A DNA stretch of 15,076 nucleotides from JBBQTU01 sp038213005. GTDB lineage: Bacteria; Planctomycetota; Phycisphaerae; Tepidisphaerales; Tepidisphaeraceae. The stretch spans positions 1-15,076 of the forward strand of contig JBBQTU010000089.1 of assembly GCA_038213005.1 (NCBI GenBank), read 5' to 3'. Position 1 is the first letter of the stretch; every line of letters begins with the position of its first letter. Below, piece after piece: positions 6,823-13,304 of this stretch. The notes under the pieces were generated by a model that made no database searches, had not been told where the DNA came from, and was given only the letters and a program-made list of their open reading frames with translations. The translations under genes and the position numbers were made by a program.

Positions 6823-7755
6823 ATGTGGCATTCGCATACAAGATGGATACCGTCGCTTGCGGGTATGGCTATTGGCATGGCGCTGTTTGGCACGCTTTCA
6901 GCACAGGCAACTCCGCCGGCCACACAGCCTACTTCGCAAGCCTTGCGATGGGACCAACGCCATTTGCCTGAATACCCGATCTATTGCCTTCTTCTGAAGC
7001 GGGACGGAGTCGGAAACGGACTCGCGGAGCCTCGGCAATGGGAGTGGGCAGAAACGCGCAAACCCCTTGATGACGATACTCGTGAGCCAGCGTTGAGGGC
7101 ACTGCTCAAGAAATACCCAGACTCTGACTATGCGGACGATGCCGCACTGTTACTCGCCCGTGCCCGGCTGTTCTATCATGACGACGCCAAGGGCGCAATT
7201 GAGCAGCTCTATGCCGTCGCCGCGAAGTATCCCCAAGGGCACTGGATTGCCGAAGATGCGGTCTTCCTGCTTCACGCGTTCACGCCAAACGTGACCAGAG
7301 CCGGTGAGCCTTGCGATAGCTGGTTTTCACTTCCGCCAGAGGAACGCGGTTTGTCACATGGCTGGAAGACAGTGAAATACATGGCCTATCTTGAGCAGCA
7401 TCCGAATTCGACGGCCGACGAAGCGCACTACTGGATCGCGTGGATCATCGCGCGCATGCAGCTTCAGCATCGTTACCCCGAAGCGGAGAAGCTGTTGACA
7501 GGCATGATCGAAGCACATCGGGCGGAACGTCGAACCGAAAAGGATGCCCAGGCCGCCGAATCGCTTCACAACGACATAATAACCGAGATGATGTCCCGGC
7601 CAGAACGAGCCTCTCATCAACTGCTTATAGAACTGTACCTCCTGCAAGGCGATCATGCCAAGGCAAAGGCAGCCATTGCAGACTACCTCGTCCTGCACAA
7701 AGGCCATGCAAGCTGTGAGGGTGTGTCTCGGATGGATGCGAAGCCGCAGAAATGA
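6823..7755 (+). CDS. Exported helical-repeat (TPR-like) protein
   Basis: The protein has 310 residues, with AAAGGA 9 nt before ATG 6823. The N-terminus is a signal peptide (hydrophobic SLAGMAIGMALFGTLSAQA, likely cut after AQA near residue 29). The mature part is mostly alpha-helical with TPR-like segments. These include LKKYPDSDYADDAALLLARA, an EQLYAVAAKYPQG repeat, a YPEAEKLLTGMIEAHR helix pair and LYLLQGDHAKAKAAIADYL near the end. The recurring YP-x-(S/G) turns are typical of periplasmic TPR proteins. No catalytic motif is seen. It ends in ATGA (7752-7755), which is also the start of the DUF1573 gene, so the two are probably translationally coupled. The same frame stays open for 45 codons after the TGA. 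Its likely role is protein binding or scaffolding. Confidence 0.78.
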   Translation: MWHSHTRWIPSLAGMAIGMALFGTLSAQATPPATQPTSQALRWDQRHLPEYPIYCLLLKRDGVGNGLAEPRQWEWAETRKPLDDDTREPALRALLKKYPDSDYADDAALLLARARLFYHDDAKGAIEQLYAVAAKYPQGHWIAEDAVFLLHAFTPNVTRAGEPCDSWFSLPPEERGLSHGWKTVKYMAYLEQHPNSTADEAHYWIAWIIARMQLQHRYPEAEKLLTGMIEAHRAERRTEKDAQAAESLHNDIITEMMSRPERASHQLLIELYLLQGDHAKAKAAIADYLVLHKGHASCEGVSRMDAKPQK

Positions 7756-8327
7756 CAACCCCCCGACCTCCGGTACAAGAATTCCGAGTCGAACGGACCT
7801 CGGAAAGTGGACTGTATGACCGAAACGGCGGATTCAGAAGACGCAGAAATGCGGACGCTGATGGAAACCATCTCGCCCGACCAAAATCCGTGAAACCACG
7901 CGTCAAGCCAATCCATTTTCTTCTCACCGGTGTACTGCTGATCGTGTTCGCCTTGGCTCGGGCGGGCGTCATGTCATTCACAACGGCACCCCAGCCGCGT
8001 ATCGCTGTAGAAGAAACCGCTGCCGCCTTTGGGCGCATTCCCACGAGTCAGCCGGTCCAGCATCGTTTTGCACTGAGCAATAGTGGCAAGGCACCGCTGT
8101 TGATCTTGGGGATCAAGGCCAACTGCGAATGCACCTTCGCCGAGTTGTCCCGCAAGGTATTGGAGGCCGGGCAGTCGACGTCGATCGAACTGACCTTTAC
8201 CCCCAAGAAGCCAGGAGAGCGCCAGCAGCGAGTTCTCGTAATGACCAACGATCCCGATTATCCCGTAACCGTGTTAACGCTGAAAGCGACCGCATACAAG
8301 CCGACCACACGGGCGACCGTGCGATGA
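7752..8327 (+). CDS. DUF1573 domain protein with N-terminal membrane anchor
   Basis: From ATG 7752 the protein has 191 residues. Residues ~53-70 (PIHFLLTGVLLIVFALAR) are a signal anchor. Residues ~85-182 match a DUF1573-type Ig-like beta sandwich: AFGRIPTSQPVQHRFALSNSG, ILGIKANCECT (the family's Cys-x-Cys-T region), ELTFTPKKPGERQQRVLVMTND and a closing beta strand. DUF1573 proteins are exported and common in Planctomycetes and Bacteroidetes, with no settled function. The start is open to question. ATG 7752 overlaps the previous stop (ATGA) but gives 46 polar residues with several AGA codons. GTG 7890 would begin at VKPRVKPIHF, just before the anchor, giving a classic 145-residue exported protein. 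The gene overlaps the next one by ATGA at 8324-8327. Confidence 0.82.
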   Translation: MTTPRPPVQEFRVERTSESGLYDRNGGFRRRRNADADGNHLARPKSVKPRVKPIHFLLTGVLLIVFALARAGVMSFTTAPQPRIAVEETAAAFGRIPTSQPVQHRFALSNSGKAPLLILGIKANCECTFAELSRKVLEAGQSTSIELTFTPKKPGERQQRVLVMTNDPDYPVTVLTLKATAYKPTTRATVR

Positions 8328-8833
8328 AGCGAAAACTCATCATTGTCTCGCTCGTTTTCCTTGCTTTGGCGATGCTCGGAGGCGGCGTCTCGCCAAGTGT
8401 CGAACAATGGTGGGCCAACCGCAACATCGACCCCGGCCTCCTGGCCATCCGCCGTCTGCGCGACCTGTACCAAGTTGACCGCTTCGACCAACTCCTGACC
8501 GAAGCCAGGAAGGTCGAGCAGGAAGGACGTTGCGGGGCCTATCGCCCTGAGATCCTCTACCTCCAATGGGTCAGCAACCGCCGTCTGATGCAGGACAAGA
8601 ACGCGACCGTTATCCAGGCTGATTTCCTCCGTCTTTACCCCGACCACATTCTGGCCGCCGACATGCACTTCGCCGATGCCATGCAACTACTGGCCGCCAG
8701 CGACTACGCGGCAGCCGAAACCAAACTCGCCATGATCGAAACCCGGTACCCCGACGCCAAAGTCGCCACCAAGTCTAAAGAAATCCGCCGCCACCTGACC
8801 AAAGCCGTAACCCAACCATCAACGCAGCCATGA
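8324..8833 (+). CDS. Small membrane-anchored TPR-like protein
   Basis: The protein has 169 residues and starts at ATG 8324, which overlaps the DUF1573 stop codon (ATGA). A basic start (MKRK) and a hydrophobic stretch at about 5-21 (LIIVSLVFLALAMLGGG) form a signal anchor. The rest is helical with TPR-like pairs: a YQVDRFDQLLTEARKVEQEG segment, then DFLRLYPDHILAADMHFADAM and LLAASDYAAAETKLAMIETRYPDA. It ends in a Thr/Gln/Pro tail. It closes the co-directional run that begins at 4001. The GT9 gene converges from the other side only 49 nt away, and I see no terminator hairpin between them. Specific function is not recognisable. Confidence 0.75.
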   Translation: MKRKLIIVSLVFLALAMLGGGVSPSVEQWWANRNIDPGLLAIRRLRDLYQVDRFDQLLTEARKVEQEGRCGAYRPEILYLQWVSNRRLMQDKNATVIQADFLRLYPDHILAADMHFADAMQLLAASDYAAAETKLAMIETRYPDAKVATKSKEIRRHLTKAVTQPSTQP

Positions 8834-8882
8834 TGACCCGCAGAAGCGACTGTTTCCTCCTTGCCACCCCACCCCTTACGTC

Positions 8883-9959
8883 TTATCGCCGATCCGCCCA
8901 CGCGTCGCTGAGCTTGTCCGGCGCAGGCCGGTGTCGCAACTGCGCCTCGATCGCCGCCAGCACGCGCGACGAGTCGATCCGCTGCATGCAGCGGCAATCC
9001 GCACATTCGCGGCGATAGCACGGCGAGCAATCCAGCTCGACCCGCACCACGCTCGCCTCCTGTCGATAGGGCCCCGTGCGCACCGGATTGGTCGGCCCGA
9101 ACATGCACACCAGTGGCCGGCCCAGTGCCGAGGCGATGTGCATCGGCCCGCTGTCGTTGGTGATGACGATCGTCGCCCGCTCCATGATCGCTGCAAGTTG
9201 CCGTAGCGTGGTCTGGCCGCAAATGCTGGTGGCGTCCGCGATCTGCGTCCCCAGGGCAACATCATCCGGCCCGCCGGCCACGATGGTCCGCAGTCCCAGT
9301 CGGCTCTTGAGCTGGCGCGGCAGTTCGGCAAATCGCTCCACGGGCCATCGCTTGGTCAGCCAGTTGGCTCCCGGGCAGATCACGGCAAACGGCTCATCGC
9401 CCGGCACCAGCCGCCGCCCGGCCGCCCGGTCCTCTTCAGTGATCGGGAACTCAAACCCGATGTCGCTATCGCACCCCAGAGCCGCCGCGATCTTCATGTT
9501 CCGCACGATCGCGTGCTCTTCCATCGTATAGATGCTCACGCGGTGGGTGTAGAACATCCACCCCATCTCTCGCGCATTGGCAAACCCCACGCGCACCGGC
9601 GCCCGGGTACACCAGGAAAACCACCCGCTGCGCAAAAGCCCCTGCAGGTCAACCACCAGATCAAACTGTCTCTCCCGCAATGACCGCTGAAACGCCAGCA
9701 GTTCCTTGATCGCTTCGCGGCTTTTCCATGCGTTGCCCAGCCGCTTGCGCTCGAACAGGATCAGCTCCAGATCCGGCAGGCCTTCAATCAGGTTGGCGCA
9801 GGCCGGGGCAATCAGCCAACTGATCTTCGCGGCCGGAAACCGCCGCCGCAGTGCCCGCCAGACCGGGATCGCATGCACCACATCCCCGATCGAGCTGGGC
9901 TTGATCACCAGGATGCGCTGCGGTTCGCGCGGCAGTTGGATGGAGGCTTCGTCGATCAT
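8883..9959 (-). CDS. Glycosyltransferase family 9, heptosyltransferase-like
   Basis: The protein has 358 residues from ATG 9959. The N-terminal domain begins RILVIKPSSIGDVVHAIPVW (residues 15-34), the hallmark of GT9 enzymes such as LPS heptosyltransferases WaaC/WaaF. The C-terminal domain has NDSGPMHIASALGRPLVCMFG (268-288) followed by PTNPVRTGPY, the sugar-nucleotide binding region. Near the end is a cysteine cluster (Cys311, 314, 319, 322, 324 in DCSPCYRRECADCRC), a pattern often seen in this family in variant form. These cytoplasmic enzymes add ADP-heptose-type sugars to envelope glycolipids; the true donor here is unknown. A TTG at 10001 would extend the frame but its ribosome site is badly placed. 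ATG 9959 lacks a clear site but starts just before the conserved domain. Confidence 0.9.
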   Translation of the reverse strand: MIDEASIQLPREPQRILVIKPSSIGDVVHAIPVWRALRRRFPAAKISWLIAPACANLIEGLPDLELILFERKRLGNAWKSREAIKELLAFQRSLRERQFDLVVDLQGLLRSGWFSWCTRAPVRVGFANAREMGWMFYTHRVSIYTMEEHAIVRNMKIAAALGCDSDIGFEFPITEEDRAAGRRLVPGDEPFAVICPGANWLTKRWPVERFAELPRQLKSRLGLRTIVAGGPDDVALGTQIADATSICGQTTLRQLAAIMERATIVITNDSGPMHIASALGRPLVCMFGPTNPVRTGPYRQEASVVRVELDCSPCYRRECADCRCMQRIDSSRVLAAIEAQLRHRPAPDKLSDAWADRR

Positions 9960-10122
9960 TATTCGCGGACATGAGGCTATCACGAATCGCCCATCAGGCA
10001 ACTCCCGCGGACGTCCGGCCGCTGCGCCACACGATCCAGATCGCCCGCTGATGAGCAGTATGCACGTCGCATCGCCCGAACCGCGTTCGTCCCTGAATCA
10101 GGCCCGCGAGGCCTTCAGTGCC

Positions 10123-10836
10123 TTACCAGAAGGCCCACTCGTGGGTGTACAGAACGTACGCCCCCAGCAGGAAATTCGTCACGCCGTGCATGATGATGCA
10201 CGCCCCGATGCTCTTGGTGTACGCCAGCAGGCCGCCGATCATCAGCGCCCACGTGATCGCCGTCAGCCACCACTGCGGGTGCGGCACTGCGAAAATCAGG
10301 GCCACGCCGACGAATATCTTCCAGTCCCATTCGCCAACTTTCGCCAGCTTGAAATCCGAAGGCGCCAGCATCTGCCGCCACAGCCAGTCGCGCCAGAACA
10401 GCTCTTCCATGATCGGCACCGTGAGACTGGCCGTCGCCCAGCGGATGGCGATCCACGTCCACATCATCGCGGGGCTGGTGAACTGCTCCGTCGGGTCAAC
10501 CACCTCGGCCCGGGCCATGAAAAAGGGATACTGCTTTCCGAAAATCCACACGTGCTCCAGCAGCTTCTCCATCCCAATCCACTGCACCACGCCCAGCACG
10601 CCCATGATGGCCCCCAGCCACCAGTAGTCCCACCGGATCTTCGTGTAGTACTTCCAGAACATCGCCAGCAGGATGGGCACCACAATCGCCCGCGGCAGAT
10701 AGCCCCATGGATGATCGGTGACATACCCCACCAGCCCGATCAGCAGCAGAAACGCGGCCATCGGAAAGATATACGCCGCCTCGTCGCGGTCCATGCCCAG
10801 GAGCGTGCTATTGGACTTGCCAGAGTTTTCGCTCAT
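10123..10836 (-). CDS. CPBP (CAAX/Rce1-like) intramembrane metalloprotease
   Basis: The protein has 237 residues from ATG 10836. It is very hydrophobic and Trp-rich, with several membrane helices (for example 23-40, 46-62, 72-88, 174-190, 193-209). All three CPBP (PF02517) motifs are present: EE-x-x-x-R as EELFWR (144-149), F-x-x-x-H as FAVPH (182-186), and H-x-x-x-N as HGVTN (217-221). The Glu and His residues bind the catalytic metal. Overall form and size resemble the CAAX-protease-related proteins found in exosortase-containing bacteria, but no exosortase or PEP-CTERM protein is in this window. The frame is open to 10935, but that part crosses the divergent promoter region. There is no ribosome site; a TAGAAT box stands 8 nt before the ATG. 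Confidence 0.85.
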   Translation of the reverse strand: MSENSGKSNSTLLGMDRDEAAYIFPMAAFLLLIGLVGYVTDHPWGYLPRAIVVPILLAMFWKYYTKIRWDYWWLGAIMGVLGVVQWIGMEKLLEHVWIFGKQYPFFMARAEVVDPTEQFTSPAMMWTWIAIRWATASLTVPIMEELFWRDWLWRQMLAPSDFKLAKVGEWDWKIFVGVALIFAVPHPQWWLTAITWALMIGGLLAYTKSIGACIIMHGVTNFLLGAYVLYTHEWAFW

Positions 10837-10844
10837 GCCCGCCG

Positions 10845-10850
10845 ATTCTA
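10845..10850 (-). promoter_or_regulatory. Candidate -10 box (TAGAAT) for a leaderless CPBP transcript
   Basis: Read on the minus strand, TAGAAT matches the -10 consensus at five of six bases and ends 8 nt before ATG 10836. No Shine-Dalgarno sequence precedes this start. No good -35 box was found. The spacing suggests transcription starts at or near the start codon. Confidence 0.3.
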
Positions 10851-10899
10851 CCGGCCGTCCCCGGTTTGACCACCTCGGCACCCGCGACGACGCTCGGGG

Positions 10900-10930
10900 T
10901 AGACACAAAACCCCCGCGCGGTGGTATGAT
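10900..10930 (+). promoter_or_regulatory. Candidate promoter for the SIMPL-domain gene
   Basis: TAGACA (10900-10905) and TATGAT (10925-10930) each match five of six consensus bases, with a rather long 19-bp spacer. The predicted leader is about 55 nt and includes the GGAGGA ribosome site at 10982-10987. It lies in the divergent gap between the CPBP and SIMPL genes. Confidence 0.35.
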
Positions 10931-10993
10931 GACATCTCGTTGGCCGGCTCGCGCCGATGCCATAAGAGAAAACGTGTTCATGGAGGAACCGTC

Positions 10994-11818
10994 ATGTCCG
11001 AGACAAAAGATTCGTCACCCACTCTGCCCGGAAAGATCGTCATCACTCTCCGCGCCGGCGGCGTGTTCTTTGCCATCGCCAATGTCATCTGCGTTGCCAT
11101 CTTGGTCTGGGCCTACATGGAGGTGAAGCTGGAGCCCAAGACCCTCGCCGTCACCGGGTCGGCCCACAAGGCGATCGTCTCGGACATGGTCACCTGGACC
11201 GGCACCATTACCACCAAGGATGAGAACCTCGTCAAAGCCTACGACGCCCTCAAGGTGTCGGCCGACAAGGTCAACGCCTTCCTGCTGGCCAATGGCATCG
11301 CTCAGGCCGACATCACCCTGTCCGCCGTCAACACGTCCCGCCGATTCCATCAGGAAATCCTCGCCGGGACATCGGCCGACGACGAGGGAGATGCCAAGCC
11401 CGCCCGCAGAGCGCCCACCATCATCACCACCGAGAAGGTGGACATGTATACCCTCACCCAGTTCATCACCGTCAGTTCCGCCGACATGAAACGCGTCCCG
11501 GACGTCTCTCGCTCCGTCACGAGCCTCATCAAGGACGGCGTCGAGATCGACTCGGACGCTCCGAGTTACCTCTACACCAAACTCTCGGAACTGAAGATCA
11601 ACATGCTCGCTGAAGCCACCCGGGATGCCACCAGCCGCGCCGAGCAGATCGTCACCAACGCCAATGGCCGCCTGGGCAAGCTGGTCGAAGCCCGCATGGG
11701 CGTCATGCAGATCAACCCCAAGGGCGTCTCCGCCACGTCCGCCGAGGGCAACAACGACACCACCTCCTACGAGAAGGACATCACCTCGGTGGTCAGCGCC
11801 CGGTTCGAGGTCAGGTGA
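10994..11818 (+). CDS. SIMPL-domain (DUF541) protein with N-terminal membrane anchor
   Basis: The protein has 274 residues from ATG 10994, which has GGAGGA 6 nt upstream. A single hydrophobic helix at about 21-41 (AGGVFFAIANVICVAILVWAY) acts as anchor or uncleaved signal. The rest fits the SIMPL/DUF541 domain (PF04402). It shows LAVTGSAHKAIVSDMVTWTG, a helix AYDALKVSADKVNAFLLANGI, the ADITLSAVNTSRRF strand, and near the C-terminus the helix LNMLAEATRDA-type segment (seen as LKINMLAEATRDATSRAEQI) followed by NANGRLGKLVEARMGVMQI. SIMPL proteins are mostly periplasmic with a poorly defined role. A charged insertion (about 130-148, DDEGDAKPARRAP) interrupts the middle. An MFS gene follows 82 nt downstream. 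Confidence 0.9.
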   Translation: MSETKDSSPTLPGKIVITLRAGGVFFAIANVICVAILVWAYMEVKLEPKTLAVTGSAHKAIVSDMVTWTGTITTKDENLVKAYDALKVSADKVNAFLLANGIAQADITLSAVNTSRRFHQEILAGTSADDEGDAKPARRAPTIITTEKVDMYTLTQFITVSSADMKRVPDVSRSVTSLIKDGVEIDSDAPSYLYTKLSELKINMLAEATRDATSRAEQIVTNANGRLGKLVEARMGVMQINPKGVSATSAEGNNDTTSYEKDITSVVSARFEVR

Positions 11819-11842
11819 GCGGGTCAACCCGCATGCCCGGGC
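11819..11842 (+). terminator. Hairpins directly after the SIMPL stop codon
   Basis: Immediately after TGA 11816-11818 come GCGGG-TCAA-CCCGC (11819-11832) and the palindrome GCCCGGGC (11835-11842). No T-run follows, so this is not a classic intrinsic terminator. It could be a 3'-end stabiliser or processing site separating the SIMPL and MFS messages. Confidence 0.3.
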
Positions 11843-11887
11843 GGTGCCAATCCGCCGCCGGCGCTTCGCTACGACGCCGACTCCCGA

Positions 11888-11895
11888 TATAACTT
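11888..11895 (+). promoter_or_regulatory. Candidate -10 box for a leaderless MFS transcript
   Basis: TATAAC (11888-11893), overlapping TAACTT (11890-11895), lies 5-7 nt before ATG 11901. No Shine-Dalgarno sequence is present and the -35 region is weak. Like gcvT and the CPBP gene, this start may be served by a leaderless mRNA. Confidence 0.28.
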
Positions 11896-11900
11896 TGGCC

Positions 11901-13172
11901 ATGACCATCGCCGGTGAGACCCAGAATCCTCAGCAGCGCATTTCCCCGCGACTCGCGCTGGGCATGCTGCTGGCGATCAATCTCTTCAACTACATCGACC
12001 GCTATGTGCTGGCCGCAGTCCTTGTGCGCATCGGCGAGGAGATGCTCAATGGCGATCCTTCACAGAAGGCCAAGCAAGGCTGGCTGGCGACCGTCTTCCT
12101 TCTGAGCTACATGCTGCTGGCACCGCTGTTCGGCGTTCTGGGAGATCGATTCTCTCGCTGGAAACTCGTGGGCATCGGCGTCATTCTCTGGAGCCTGGCC
12201 AGCGGCGCATCGGGCCTGGCCGACGGCTATTGGATTCTGCTGGCCACCCGCGCCCTCGTCGGCGTCGGCGAAGCCGCCTACGGGCCTGTCGCCCCCACGC
12301 TCATCGCTGATCTCTTCCCGGTCGAGCGACGCGGCAGGGTCATGAGCTGGTTCTACATGGCCATCCCCGTCGGCAGCGCCCTGGGCTATGCCCTCGGCGG
12401 GCTGGCGGATGCCCACCTCGGCTGGCGATGGGGATTCTTCCTGGTGGTGCCGCCGGGCCTGCTCCTTGGCTGCCTCTGCTTTTTCATGCCCGAGCCGCCA
12501 CGTGGCACGCCCGAGCATCCGCAAGTCAAAGCAAAAGCCTCGGACTACATGGAACTTCTGCGCACGCCGTCGTACGTCTGGAACACCATCGCAATGGCCG
12601 CTCTGACTTTCGCAATCGGAGGCATCGCCACCTGGATGCCCACCTATCTCGAGGGCAAGGCCGGTTCGCTCAGCACCGTCAATACCATCTTCGGAATCAT
12701 CACCGTCGTCACCGGCATCACCGCCACCCTGGCCGGCGGCCTGGTCGGCGACGCCATGCGCAAACGCGTCCGCGGTGCCTACTTCATCGTGTCGGCCATT
12801 GCTCTGACCGGTGCGTTCCCCTTCCTGCTGCTGATCCTCTCCAGCCGCTTCCCGCTCGCCTGGACCTGGATATTCCTCGCCGAGTTCTGCCTGTTCTTCA
12901 ACACCGGCCCCAGTAACACGGCCCTGGCCAATGTCACCCGCCCCCACGTCCGCGCCACCGCCTTCGCGATGAACATCCTGATCATCCACAGCTTCGGCGA
13001 CGCAATCTCCCCACCGGTGATCGGCTGGCTGGCCGACCGCGCCGGCGGCGACCTGCGCGTCGGCTTCACTGTGGTTGGCGCAGTCATGCTCCTCGGCGCC
13101 GTCGCCTGGTTCATCGGAGCCCGCTATCTGGACAGAGATACGAATCGAGTGCTGCAAGCAACTGGCGAGTAA
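11901..13172 (+). CDS. Spinster-like MFS transporter
   Basis: The protein has 423 residues with about 12 hydrophobic helices, normal for the major facilitator superfamily. The first helix contains NLFNYIDRYVLAAVL (28-40), close to the NYxDR motif of Spinster-type (Spns) carriers. The MFS motif A between helices 2 and 3 reads GVLGDRFSRWKLV (78-90), followed by ATRALVGVGEAAYGPVAPTLIADLFP (115-140) with the conserved RxxxGxGEA. Eukaryotic Spinsters move lysolipids and sphingosine-1-phosphate. Bacterial relatives are proton-coupled carriers with unproven substrates, so the cargo is not predicted. It faces the decarboxylase gene; the 132-nt gap between their ends holds a large inverted repeat. The frame extends left into the SIMPL gene, but ATG 11901 is the first start giving a normal N-terminus. 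Confidence 0.9.
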   Translation: MTIAGETQNPQQRISPRLALGMLLAINLFNYIDRYVLAAVLVRIGEEMLNGDPSQKAKQGWLATVFLLSYMLLAPLFGVLGDRFSRWKLVGIGVILWSLASGASGLADGYWILLATRALVGVGEAAYGPVAPTLIADLFPVERRGRVMSWFYMAIPVGSALGYALGGLADAHLGWRWGFFLVVPPGLLLGCLCFFMPEPPRGTPEHPQVKAKASDYMELLRTPSYVWNTIAMAALTFAIGGIATWMPTYLEGKAGSLSTVNTIFGIITVVTGITATLAGGLVGDAMRKRVRGAYFIVSAIALTGAFPFLLLILSSRFPLAWTWIFLAEFCLFFNTGPSNTALANVTRPHVRATAFAMNILIIHSFGDAISPPVIGWLADRAGGDLRVGFTVVGAVMLLGAVAWFIGARYLDRDTNRVLQATGE

Positions 13173-13175
13173 ATC

Positions 13176-13283
13176 CGAAATCCGAAGTTCGAAATCCGAA
13201 ACAACAGCTCAAATCGATTTCAAATCTCAACTGTCGGATTTGTCCTCTTGGTCGTTGTTTCGTATTTCGTACTTCGTATTTCG
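13176..13283. repeat. Inverted repeat built of heptamers between convergent genes
   Basis: The left arm (13176-13204) is made of CGAAATC, CGAAGTT, CGAAATC and CGAAACA heptamers. The right arm (13255-13283) is its reverse complement at 26 of 29 positions. The three mismatches fall exactly on the seventh base of successive heptamers. The 50-nt loop contains the palindrome AAATCGATTT (13211-13220). Lying between the ends of the MFS and decarboxylase genes, it could act as a bidirectional terminator or be a dispersed repeat. The right arm extended to 13290 is identical to 337-372. Confidence 0.85.
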
Positions 13284-13304
13284 TGCTTCCGGGCTTCCCC
13301 CGGT

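Noticed and set aside
6737..6997. Short frame with an ATG at 6788 overlapping the start of the helical-repeat gene
   Set aside because: The product is Arg/Trp/Cys-rich without domain features. ATG 6823 in the other frame has a ribosome site and a proper signal peptide.
12060..13157. 365-codon minus-strand frame opposite the MFS gene, and a 297-codon one at 11015-11908 opposite the SIMPL gene
   Set aside because: Both mirror well-supported plus-strand genes and read as Gly/Asp/Glu/Gln-rich sequence typical of antisense frames in high-GC DNA.
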